Below, in pieces: positions 21,447 to 33,600 of a stretch of 64,000 bases of DNA. The notes beneath the pieces are model-generated. The model was not told the DNA's origin, made no database searches, and saw only the letters and a list, made by a program, of their open reading frames with translations. Numbering within the stretch: the stretch's first letter is position 1; each line of letters starts with the position of its first letter. This DNA comes from Acridotheres tristis (lineage: Eukaryota > Chordata > Aves > Passeriformes > Sturnidae). The translations under genes and the position numbers were made by a program. The DNA lies in contig CM072908.1 of NCBI GenBank assembly GCA_037013685.1, positions 6,399,001-6,463,000 of the forward strand. The letters run 5' to 3'.

Positions 21447-23245
21447 CTTTAATAGCTGTTTACAACCTATCATCAAGTCTTGCATAACATCCACATGACT
21501 TCACTCAGATGCCTCCGACACCCAAAAGCTGCCCCTGGGCTCTATTTTAGGAGTGATGGAGCCCACGGCACCAAATGGCTGCATCCCCCGCTGGCGTGCC
21601 CGGGGTCCTGGGATGGGGAAAATCAAAGTGAAAAACACGCCTGAAGCAAAACTCTTTTGTAGTTAACACAAGGCAGCTCCACGCTGCTCCCTGGGTCAGG
21701 TTTTGGGGGTTTTGGGGTTTGTTTGGTGGGCTCAGACCCCCTCCCCAGCATCGCAGGTAGAAGTTGCATCAATTTGGAGAGATGGGGAGCTAAAAGCATC
21801 TGGAACAGCCCCTGGATAGCAGCGGGCGCTGCCGGGGGGTTGTGGCTGGGGTGTGACCTCTGCGCCCCCCTCCCACCCCTCACTGGGACACACGCACACC
21901 AAACACGGCAAATTCTTTTAAAAATGTCATTTTCTAGCAAAGTTCTGCACCCCGTCGGCGGCGGGGGACGGGGCAGAGGCGCAATCTGTGCTGGAGCTGC
22001 TGCCAGCCCTTTTCCTTCGGCTGGCTGGTGGGGCGGGGGGGGACACGACGGCTCTTTTTTAAGCTCTGCCGTCCTCCTCCTCTCCCTCTCCCTCAGGTTT
22101 CATAACCCTTCAAAGCACGAAAAGGCTCCTCCGGCTCCTGGCTAATGAGCCCCTGCGGAGGAGGAGCCGCTGCCCTGACAGGAGCAGCAAAATCTGAGCA
22201 CCGCGGGTGTGATGGGGACACGGAGGGGTCCCTGCGGGGTCTCTCCATAACCCCAATTTGGCCAATTCTCGCCCCAAAACTCCCCTTGGCACGAGGCTGC
22301 CCGGGATGGGACGTCTCTCCCTCCCCGTGCAGGAGCTGCGTGCAAATATTTATTTACACAGCATAAAGGGGGTTGTTTATTAAGCTATAGCTGACAACTG
22401 TATCCAAACTAATTTCTCTTAATGAGGCGCTTGTGGTCACCCCGGTAACAGCACCGGAGTGCACTTCTTTAAGGAAAATATTTACTGGGGTGAAAATCCC
22501 CTTGGATGCAAAGAGGGGGCTCTGAGGGGGCCTCTGGAGATGCTGGGGCTGGTGACACCAACCCCCTTCTTGGGAGACCTCTCCATCCCCGGAGATGGAG
22601 TCCAGAGGGAGGAAATTGGGCCAGAAATGTCTATTTTTTGTGATATATGTATAGGTACAGAGGTCACCAAAAGCATCCGGGGGGGTCCTTGCTTGCCAAG
22701 GAGAAAATAAGGGATGGCAGAGCTCCTACATCCTGCTTGGGATTGAAAAACACAATGGCTGCTTTATTAATACCTGTAATTACAACATTAATTAAGGAAG
22801 GTGTGGGATGAAGGCAGGATTTTTGCTGCTTCCTTGCACTGACCAAGGTGACAGGATAAACTGTGCAGAGAATGACAGCAGAAGATTTTTCAGCTCCATC
22901 TCTGCCTCAGAGAATAATCAAACCAAATTTCCCCTGATTTTTAAAATCCTGGATCCATCAGTTTACCAAATGCTGTGCAATCCAGGGCTTGCAAAACCCA
23001 ACTCCCCAAAACCTGAAGGAAGCTCCTTATCCCCTCTGAAACCCAGACCTAATCTCACACACTAAATCATGATGGGGTTTTTGGGTATTTTACTGAATAG
23101 CCACACAGTGGCCAGGGAATCCCACCAAGAACCCACCCCAAAACAAAGGACTCACACGGGAAGTAGAGCAGGCTGTGATTTACTGGGACAACAACACTTC
23201 TGCAACAACAGAGAACACGACTGTGCCAAAGCACCCAGCCAGCAA

Positions 23246-23292
23246 ACCTGCAGCACCTGCAGCACCTGCAGCACCTGCAGCACCTGCAGCAC
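23246..23292. repeat. 9-bp tandem repeat (CACCTGCAG)
   Basis: About five copies of CACCTGCAG lie next to the 55-bp repeat region. Each unit contains a CACCTG E-box, so this is a small cluster of E-box cores, probably fortuitous. Confidence 0.85.
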
Positions 23293-23302
23293 CGCCACAC
23301 TG

Positions 23303-23731
23303 GGGACCCAGAGAGGTGACACCAGAGCAGAGCCCAGAGGGCTGCCTGTGGTTCTGGGGGCCTCAGCGAGGTGACATCAAAGCAGAGACTGGAGAGATGC
23401 TCGAGGTTCTGGGGAACCCAGAGAGCTGACACTGAAAGCAGAGACCAGAAGGAAGCTCCTGAAGACCCAAGAGAAGTGAAATCACAGGAGAGACCAGAAG
23501 GATGATCCTGGGGACTCCAGAGAGGCCACACTGAGAGCAGAGACAGGAGGGATGCTCATGGTCCTGGGGATCTTGGAGAGGTGACACCAGAGCAGAGACT
23601 GGAGGGGTGCTCGTGGTCCTGGGGACCTTGGAGAGGTGACACCAGAGCAGAGACTGGAGGGGTGCTCGTGGTCCTGGGGACCTTGGAGAGGTGACACCAG
23701 AGCAGAGACTGGAGGGGTGCTCGTGGTCCTC
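23303..23731. repeat. 55-bp tandem repeat, degenerate to near-identical
   Basis: About eight units share AGGTGACACCAGAGCAGAGA followed by CTGGAGGGGTGCTCGTGGTC. The last three units (about 23573-23731) are almost identical, while the left-hand units are increasingly diverged. This gradient suggests recent expansion at the right edge. Confidence 0.9.
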
Positions 23732-24644
23732 AGCACTGGTTTCCCTCCTGTGTCACCCCCAGACACACAGACACGGGACAGAAGCCTGCTGGGACAGGCA
23801 AGGCTGCTACATGCCAAGGAAGGGAGCAAAGGCAGCGGGTTCGGGATGGGCTCCGTGGGCATTGCAGCCACACTGCAGACTGTGGCGCACAACTCCCTCC
23901 ATAGGCACTTGATCCTTCGATCCCAGGCACCCTGGCTCTGCCTGTGAAGCTCCAAAGGCACACGTTGGCTGCAAGGGATCTCACAAACTCCTGCTGGGAT
24001 TGCAGAGGGCCTGAGGGAGCCCAGCACCGTGTGGGTGTGATGGGGTCTGGTCCCAGTCTCCAACTGGTCCGGCTTCTTTGTGCGTGGCTGGGCTCGATCC
24101 TCCTGGCTGTGTGAGCAGGGCTGCTCTTCACAGGGTCATTCCCAGCCCAGATTCCCTTTGATCCATGACATGAGCATGTTGTCAGACCTTTGAAAGCTAT
24201 CTGAGATAGCAGGAGCCAGGCAGGAGCCTCAGGAAAGCAGGGATTTGGGGCTGAGGGGCTGCAGTGGGGGCTTGGCAGTGATTCAGGGCTGGGAAGAGGC
24301 ATCTAAGCAAGGACAGGGAAAGTGGAGCAGGCTACAAGATCTGCTCTGGAAACTGGGCTGAGACCAGAAGAAACCAGGATTGGAGGGAACTGCTGTAGCT
24401 GGAAGCGCTGATCCAGTTGAAAATAAAAAGCATCTACTGCAGGCAGTGGTAGGTTCCCTTCCAGGGCAAAATCCCGACTGCTGAGTGCAGGATTTTGCCC
24501 AGGCTGCTCTGTTTGCAGGGTTTGCTCTAATAAACACACACATCCCTGCAGCAGAGCAGTTGAGCTCCTTGGAGGCATTTCCTTAAGGATAGATCCCTGC
24601 TCCTGTGCCCTCACTAACCTGCCCAAGCTTCCCTCCTCCTGCTC

Positions 24645-27600
24645 TTACACACTGCCCGGGTTGTAGCACAGCAGGTTGAACTCCAGCTTTTCATCCCAGT
24701 GACGGAGCAGCACAAAGAGCTGCTGGGCTGCAGCTTTCACCGCGGCCAGGCTGGATCCCTCCGGGAAGCCCTGCCCGCTCAGCCACAGGCTGGCTTTGGC
24801 CGCCACCAGCTCCCACTCGATGAAGAAGGAAGCCGAGCTGTGCTCCAGCCAGGCCAGCGCCACCGCCGTGGCCCACAGCATCCCCTCGGGCTCCGTCTGC
24901 TGCTGCAGCTCCACGTCCAAGAGCAAAGCCTGGAGCTCGGAGCCGTCGCTGTCGCGGCCCCGGGCACTGTCGGCCCCGCACTCGGGAGGGGAGGAGAAGC
25001 TGCGGATGGTGATGGCAGGAGGGGACAGATCCCTCTCGGCTCTCAGGGCTCGGGAGATGCTCTCGGCTGCGCTGCCCGACAGGTGCCTGAGGCGGCCGCT
25101 GTCCTCCAGCACTGCTCCCCGAGCCATGTCTGCAGTGCTGGGAGCCTTCCCTGCTCCCCGAGCCATGTCTGCAGTGCTGGGAGCCTTCCCTGCTCCCCGA
25201 GCCATGTCTGCAGTGCTGGGAGCCTTCCCTGCTCCCCGAGCCATGTCTGCAGTGCTGGGAGCCTTCCCTGCTCCCCGAGCCATGTCTGCAGTGCTGGGAG
25301 CCTTCCCTGCTCCCCGAGCCACATCTCCAGGGGTGGGAGCCTTCCCCTGCCCGCTGGGGACCAGCAGCTGCTGGCTGGAGTTCAGGACTCGGTGCTCCGA
25401 GGAGGGGCTGCTCTTCTTGGGGCTGTAGGAGCCGGAGGGGCTGAGGGACAGGCGGTGGCAGGCGAAGGGTGATGTCCACTTCAGCTTCTCCATGGGGATG
25501 TTGATGGCATCACAGAAGGCTGAATTCAGAAGGAAGGCACCGCAGGCCAGCTGCAGGGACACCTGCAAGGGATGATGGGCACAAAGGGAAGCTCTGGCAC
25601 ACCAACCACTTGTGGGTAGCTCAGGAAAAAGGGATACATGGAACAGCTCTCCATCTCTCTGAGCAGGTCAGTGGACATGGTTGTCAGAGACAGCAGGAGG
25701 GAGATTTGTGGGGATCCTCCTCTGCTCCCCTGCAGTGACCACACAACCCCACAAGACCCAGGGAGGGTCTGCTCACCAGGGGAAGGTAATCCATGCTCTC
25801 ATTGTCACCCTCAGAGCTGGCTTCGCTCCCTCTGCCTGTAGATTTACTCATGAAGCCTTTGGCAGCTCGGACCAGCAGCATGGTTTTATTGAGAGTCAGC
25901 CTGTGAAAGGATGAAAAGGTGTTCGTGACCTCTGTGCTCATCTTGACACCACCCTCACCCCCCAAAACCATCCCTGCTCCCCAGACACTGGCACCACGCT
26001 CAGTCCCAGCTCCAGCTGCTATCCTTGGGAGTCCCTCCTCTCCCCCTGCTTGTGTTCACATCAGACCCATGCAGGTGAGAGGCACCTGCTGAGGTCAGAG
26101 GAAGGTCGAGCTGGCTCATACCTGGCAGCAAAGAGCCTCTCGATGGATTTTTGGGCTTGTGCAGAGGAAGCAGACAGGCTGTGGAAAGGCCCTGAGGAGA
26201 AACACAGTGCTGGGGTTACAAGGTGCTACAGGGGAACAAAAGGGAGCAGAGCCCAGGCTCTAGGACATGGGCTTGTTTGGCTGAATCTTTGGCAAAACCC
26301 TTCCTCTCCCCTTGCCTCATTTTTCCTATATGGATTATAAAATTCCCATACCTCTTAAAAATGAACCCGGGGGAGATTTATACCAAAAGCCACATCAGGT
26401 TCCATCATTTGCACCTCGGAATGAGTCAGGCTCTGTGCTCACAAGCCCAGTTTTAGGTCCTAAATTTTTACAAAATTCCCCAAAACTTATCAGAAGCCCA
26501 AACCACAGATTCGATGGAGCTGCACCAAGTGCCAGCAGCTCTTTCCCTACCTTCAGGGGCACGGCAGCGCTCCCAGGCAGAGGAGGACAGGGTGCTGGAG
26601 GGTGTGGAGCTGCTCTCCTCAGCATCTGCAACCAAGGAACCACATCAGCAGCCAGCCAAAACCAGCACCTTCCCTGCCATGGCACGATGGGGTTAATGAG
26701 CCTCTTCAGGGCTCTGTTAATTCAGCTCTGGCTCTGACAGTGCCAGACAAGGTCCGATCCAACTCGTCTTCATTAGTGGAGGATTTGGTGACAAGTGAGT
26801 GTCTCACATCCCCCCTGCCTCTAATTACAGCTGTTTCATCCTTCGTGTTATCCATGGTATGGCTGCCAATTAACTTCTGAGCACTGTCAGCAGCAGGACC
26901 TGTGATTTCAGGGCTTCAGGGGAAATTGAAGCTTCCTCACCATTTAAGGAGATGAGCCCCAGCCTGACACGTGTCTGGTGAGCACCGTATGCAAAGGGAA
27001 GGCAGAATTTAAAAAGACCAGAGAAGATGTCTCAAACCACTGAGATCTCTAGCAGCAGGAAGGAGATAAAACCCCAGGGAATCTTACTCATGCTGTAAAA
27101 TCCATAATCTCCATTCTGGCCACACACTGACTGAGGACGTCCAGGGGAACAGCCACGCTGCCTTCTGTTTCCAGAACTCTTCTCTTTCCTCTGGTTGCTT
27201 TGCTTGGATGTTGCCCCTTGGCACGAGAGAAGAGAATGGCCAGTGTTAAGAGGGACTGGCACAAGCATGATGGCAATGAAACCACAGAATGAGCTTGCTC
27301 AGGAACTGGAGTGACAGGACAAGGAGGAATGGCTTCAGACTGGAAGAGAGTAGGTTTAGATGGGCTATTGGAAATAAATTCTTTGATATTTGGTGGTGAG
27401 GCCCCGGCACAGGTTGGGCTGCTCCATCCCTGGAAGTGTCCAAGGCCAGGTTGGACAGGGCTTAGAGCAGCCTGGGACAGTGGAGGTGGTGGCAGGGGGT
27501 GAAATGGGATGAGCTTTAAGGTCTCTTCCAACCCAAAACATTATGTGATTCTATGGTCACCTTTTCCCTGGCCATGGGAAGAGGTTCTTGCCACCAAGAG

Positions 27601-30600
27601 CTTGGCCATGGCCTTGGGGGTGGGTCTGGTGCCAAATTGTGCTGTGGCTTCATGAGGTTTACCTTGAGAGAAGTTTCCCAGTGACACCTTCCCCGCCAGG
27701 ACAAAGTTCCAGCCCTGTGCCAGCCCCATGTTACCTGTGTGGGTGTACTGGACCAGGGAGGGCAGGTAGGAGCTGGTGCTCAGGTCCACGGGCACAAACA
27801 CTGTGTACTTGCTGATGACATTACAGGCCTTGCTGGTGTGGACAGCGCTGAGCTGGAACCGCCGCCCAGACCCTGCCACGGGAGGGACAGCAGGGTCAGA
27901 GCCCTGACAGGGCCCTGTGGGCTCCCCTGCCCCTCACACCCAGCCCCCAGACCCACCTCTGTGCTTGGGGATCCCTGCCCAGCAGGGGCTGTATCCCTGA
28001 ATCCCTCTAAACTCTGCCTACTGCTACTTCTGCTCTTATTTCACAAGCCCAGATGCACTTCAGGGTTGACACAGCCCGGGGATGTGTGTGGCCCAGGGCA
28101 GTGATGCATGGCTGCTGCTGGACTTGGATGCCACTTCCCAGCTCCGAGTGACTAACTCCTTAAAAATAACTGTGTTACCTCATGCATGAAGCAGAGGAAT
28201 CACAGAATCATGGAACATACTGAGTCAGAAGGGACCCTCAAGGATCATCAAGTCCAACCCCTGCTCCTGAGCAGTGGGAAGGAACATGAGCTTGGGAATG
28301 ATCATATGCAGAAGTAGAAGAGCACAAGGCAGCTGAAAAGGGCTGTTATTTGGGAGCTGTGTGAGACATTCCCTAATATTTCACCACCAGCAGCTTTTGT
28401 TTTCACTCCAGAGGCTGCTGAGACTGCTGGAAAGCCTTCCCGAGGCCAGGCAGGGTCTGCCTGCAGCCAGCTGTGCATTACCATGCTCGATTTCACACTC
28501 CCTCTCGGCGAGCTGCTCGAAATCCTGGATGAGTGACTTGGCTGCCAGGTGGTGGAAGGTCTCACTCCACAGGTCTGTGTCACCATCCTCCTGGCTGTCC
28601 CGCTCTCGGAACAGAGGGTGGATATCAAACGTGACTTCCCACTGCACAGGCTCGTTGTTCCTCAGCCCTTTCACCACTGCCTTGCAGAGGGTCCTGGGGG
28701 AGCGTGGGGAGCCACAGGCAGCGCCAATATCCAGGTCCTGGGGCTCCCAGTCGGAGGAGGTCTCTGTCTCAAAGGTGAGGGATGGATGCTGGGCAGACTC
28801 TGCAGAGAGGGGAGAGGCAGATCATTAACCACCTCCCTGGGAGCTGAATTCCCCACTGGCACCACAAAATCATCATTAATGCTTCCCAGTTTTCACACGA
28901 TGCCACCAAACCCCTGCACGGACGGGCTCCCTGCCCACGGTCCCCCTGTCCCGGTTACCCAGATCCCCGGGGCTCCGGCTGCCCGACGACGAGTGCAGGC
29001 TCCTGATGCCATCCAGCGCTTCCAAGCCCCGGGCTGGGGTTTCCTGCAGCCCCTCTGGCAGTGCTGGGGAGTTGGCATCGTGGCAGAAGGACACACAGCT
29101 GTGCTGGAGCAGGGCCGGGCGCCGGGCACCTGTGCCACGGATCCTGGTGGCAGAACCGTGCGGGACGGCCGGGAGGGGCTGTGAGCAGAGAGATGCAAGG
29201 GCTGGATGTGCTGCAGCCAACGGCACAAACCTGCCCTGTGCCCTCTGATCCTGCCTCAGACCTGCTCTGTCCTCTCTGATCCTCTCTGCTCCACACATGG
29301 ACCTGCTCTGTCCCCTCTGATCCCATCTGCTCCCTGCCTGACCCCAGCGAGGGATGCAATCACACAGGTCCTTCCCTCTGCCCATTCCCGGCTGGGATCC
29401 GTGCCCAAAGCCTCCACCGGACCTCGGGGTGTCCCCAAGGGACCCTGGCCCCAGGGGCTCCTTACCCAGACACACAGAAGGTGAAATATGAGTTTCATCC
29501 CTCCAGACATTTTAATGACTTCACTTGGGAAGCAAAGAAAAGAAGAGAGACAGAAAGATCAAGGACCAGTTGCTTAGTAACGAAAGGAGAGAGGCGCAGG
29601 GGATGGGAGAAAGGAATTTTTATCTTTTTATCTTTTTATCTTTTTTTTTTTTTTTTTTTTTCTAATGAGCCTGTTTCTCCACTTTCAGGAGACATGAATC
29701 CCCCACTCCAGCACCTTTGGAACCACATCCCACACAGATGCTCCCCCTGCAAGGTCTGGGTTTCATCTCTGTCCTCAGGGCTGTGAGGAGATCCATCTAA
29801 ACCAGACTCTACATTCCTAAGACATCACCAGCAAGGAACAGAGGTGGTAGAAGGTGGCGGATGGAAGGTTACTTTCTCTGAGTGACAAGGATATGACCTC
29901 CACCACCACCACCTAAATTTTGTTGTTGTATGACACCACCAGCAAAAGGGAGAGCCAGGCAGCTCCAGGCGTGATTTACCAAGCTAATATTGACACATCC
30001 TGCCTGACCCTTTCTGTTCCAAACCTGTTCCCTCTCCTGCCTGAGCTCTCCTCCCAGCTAGAGGAATCCAGCTGGGAATGGAGCTGGGGGTTTAAGCTGC
30101 CCATGGCTGGTGCTGACCTTTCCTTCCCAGCACGGCAAGAGTGGAGATGAGCCGAGGGCTCTGCTTCACACCCCTGAAAATGTCAAGCCCTGGCAGCAGG
30201 ACTGGGAGCCCTGGCAGCAGGAGGGATAGCAAAACCAGGCTGCATTTAATTAAGAGCAGGCAGCATACTGTTAACCATTTACTGCCCTCCAGAAGGGAGT
30301 CAATTCCACCCCTGCCCACACACCGAGGGCAGGAGGATGCTCTGGGGACCTTCCCAACCCAGGGAATGTTGCCAGTACCCCTAAAACCTGCTTGTTCTTG
30401 GTCACTGATGCTGTTCACCCCTCTCACTGCTGTAGCCTGAGGGCAGAGGTATCATCCCTCCCTGTGGAGCCCTGACCCTCCTTTCCCCTTTGTCACCTCA
30501 TCTCCCCTCCCACTCCTCACCCAGTGATCTCTAACCCACAGCAGAGGGGAAATGAAAGTCCCCGACATCCCACTCCGAGTTTCCATGGGAACACAAGTGC

Positions 30601-33600
30601 TGCTGGTCCTCCCAGCCCTGCAGATGCTGACTGCAGAGCAAAGCATCCCAGCAGTGCCAAGCATGAGAGAAAACTATCCCTATCCTTCCCACAGATCAGC
30701 TGAAAAATCTGCCCAAATTCCACCTGCTGCAGGCAGGGGACAAAGCCCTGTTCAGCAGATGTATCGTCACACAGGCTCACATCTCATCCCAATGCTGTGT
30801 AAGGCTGTGGTTCCAGCTGGGAATCTGCTTTGGCACTGAATTCCTTTTCCCTGCCGGGCACAGAAGTGCCACAGCCATGGGGAGAGTTTGAATCCTAAAT
30901 TGTAGGGAGATAAGAAGGACCAGATGAGCAGCAAGGTGAAGCACAGGCACTAAGGGGAAGGGGAGCAAGGAAAAAGCAGGCTCCCATGGGGAGGGACTGC
31001 TATGGGATATCAGGATGGCACTCTGCTCTCTGCTTGGCTCATTTCCCCCGTGCTTGTGATGTGCTGCAGAGCTCTATCTATTATCTCTATATATTATTAT
31101 ATCTATTAGCTATATCTATATCTATATCTATTATTATATCTATTATCTATATCTATAATCTATATATCTATATCTATATCTATATCTATATCTATATCTA
31201 TATCTATATCTATATCTATATCTATATATCTATATCTATATCTATATCTATATCTATTATTATATCTATATCTATGTCTATTATCTATATCCATTATCTA
31301 TATCAATATTTTAGGACTAGTGTGAGTCAGGCCCTTTCCCTAAGGCTCTTATCCACCCGATATTTTCCTGCTTCTCCTTGCTGGCTTCCACCTGCAGGCA
31401 AAGCCTTTCTGGGAGATTACCTACCTGGACATCCACCTGCCAGGGCTCGGGGCTGACCTGCTGCAGGTCCTGCAGGTGAGTTTTTCGGAGGGGGTTTTTC
31501 ACCAGGGCTGTGCCAGGGTCGCTGGCTGTGGGCACCTTCCTGCGAGGCTCGTGCTCAGAGATTTGGGTGGTGCTGTATGCTCGTCTCCTGGACAGAGCCT
31601 TCACATCCATCCCTGTGATGGGAGAGAGGATCAGCTCCACTCTGGATGGGATCAGCCAGCACCACCCCCGTGGCTCATGGTGGGAGGCAGGGAGCCCTCC
31701 CCAGGGTCCTGCCAAAGCTCAGGGGGCCACACTCAGCCCTGCAAAGTTTTAAGCAAAGCAACAAAACCACGAAAGGAAATAGAAACACTCATAATTCCTG
31801 GGGATGTCAAGAGAGCAGGTTGGGAAGGTTTTGTCTGAGGAGTTTTCAGCCAAAAAAAGCCTGACTGCATTTCCCCAAACCTCCCTGGAGAAGACAAAGG
31901 GTTTACTAATGAAATTTAATTAGTGCAGACACGCTCCTGTCAGAGCAAGACTAAAATTTGCCTTGGAAAGACACGATTTCTCATTGCTTTTGACAAGTTT
32001 GAGGGGATGCACAGCACAGCTTCTCTTGGAATAAAAGGGAAGAACATCCCATGAGTAACAGAGGTTTCCCCAGATCCGGGGTGCAGCCAGCTGCTTTATG
32101 CTACACGCTGCTGACACAAACACCCAGCCGGGCCATGGTGGGGAGGAGTGACACCCTGGGGACGGGGCTTTGGATCCATTCCCCCCACTCCTGACTGGGA
32201 AGCTGCTTTGCAGGTACAGGGATGCTCTAGCAGAGCTACCCATTTGCTCACTCCACTCCTCCTCACACGGCTTGGGAAGCTTGTAAATAATTATGTGGCC
32301 AAAGCTAAAGCTGCTTTGAAAATCTCCAGGGAACCCAGCTCACCAGGGCTTCCCTTGATTTCCTGACAGGTTTGGATAAAACATCCAAACCAAACAGACT
32401 TGCTCAAGCCTCAGGAGATCTGTCATCTCTCCTGCAAACTCCTCCAGCTCTTTGCAGCTGAAGACATGTGAAAATCAGGCAAAATAACTGGGGGGCAGTG
32501 ACAGGACTTTGATTAGAGAGACAGGGGCGTGTACAGAGGAACCCTGACCCGTGTCCGTGTCCGACTCTCCCCCAGGATCTCTGCCCACGCCCAGGCGGTC
32601 CGGGGAGTGCTTGGTGGGGCAGGAGCCCTCCGAGTCTCTGGAGTGGTTCCAGCTCTCCAAGCCTGCTCCCTCTTCCTGGGAGTGGAAGAAAACAGAGCTG
32701 CCCGATTCCTGGGAATGCATCATGCTGTACCGCCGCCTCTTGTCCTGGGGGGAAGCACACAGAGGGAACAGGTCCCACCACCGTGTGTGGCCACCAGCTC
32801 CCAGCTGGGACAGGCTGCACCAGCATCCCTAGGCACTGCTGTCCCCAAACCCCCACCCAACACCTCCCTAGGGACACAGCTGGGCAGCAGGAGACACCCC
32901 CCGACCATGCACAGAGCCAAGACTCTGGTGCACACCCCAACACTCCCCACTCCTGGCACAGCCCCACAACTCACAGATCTGGGGTTGGAGAGGTACGGGG
33001 AGGTGTCACAGATGACACCATAGCTGAGCAGACGGTCACCAGGGAACAGGCAGCTGCTGCTGACAGGGGACACCAGGGCCTCGGTGCTCTCGGGAAACAC
33101 CCACTCCACAGACACATCACTCAGGACTGGTGCCATCGCCTTCTTCAGTGACCTGATCATCTGCAAAGGGCAGGGGAGGGAGGTTCAACACCAGCTGGAC
33201 ACGGTGTGAGCCACGGTGCATGTGCTGTGTGCTGCAGGGAAGGGGAACATTCCCTCAAACAAACCCATCAGCTGACTCCCACCCTCTCCTGACAGCCTGC
33301 TTCCTCTCAGTCTACTCTGACACCCATCCCAGCACCCCCATCTCCTTGGCACAGTTATACTTGACAGAGGTTGGTCTTTTCCAGCTGAAATGACTCCATG
33401 ATTCCATGATTTTTTACCATGAGCAGATAGTGATGGAGCACAGGGCTGATCTCACATCTCTGCCAGCCCAGAGCAAGGTGGGAGTTTATGGCCTGAGGGA
33501 TCTTTCTCTGATATGAGACTGCATCCCTTGCTCCCCTCCAGCACCCAGGAAACGCTGTCAGCCTTCACTGGTCTGAGCCCCAGCCCCTGTCCCGAGCCCA

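Larger units (their letters stand above)
18801..24644. other. Gene-free region downstream of VWA5B1
   Basis: There is no recognisable exon. It contains the 9-bp and 55-bp repeats listed separately, and two non-repetitive AT-rich stretches with homeodomain-like motifs (21360-21500, 22340-22450). No canonical polyA hexamer for VWA5B1 (TTTATT on the plus strand) is visible within about 1 kb below its stop codon, so its 3' UTR end is unresolved. Confidence 0.5.

Noticed and set aside
23246..23292. Cluster of CACCTG E-boxes as a regulatory module
   Set aside because: The E-boxes are a by-product of a 9-bp tandem repeat next to another repeat field. There is no sign of independent conservation.
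30986..31456. Ser/Ile/Tyr-repeat ORF as a coding sequence
   Set aside because: A TATCTA microsatellite inside a VWA5B1 intron.
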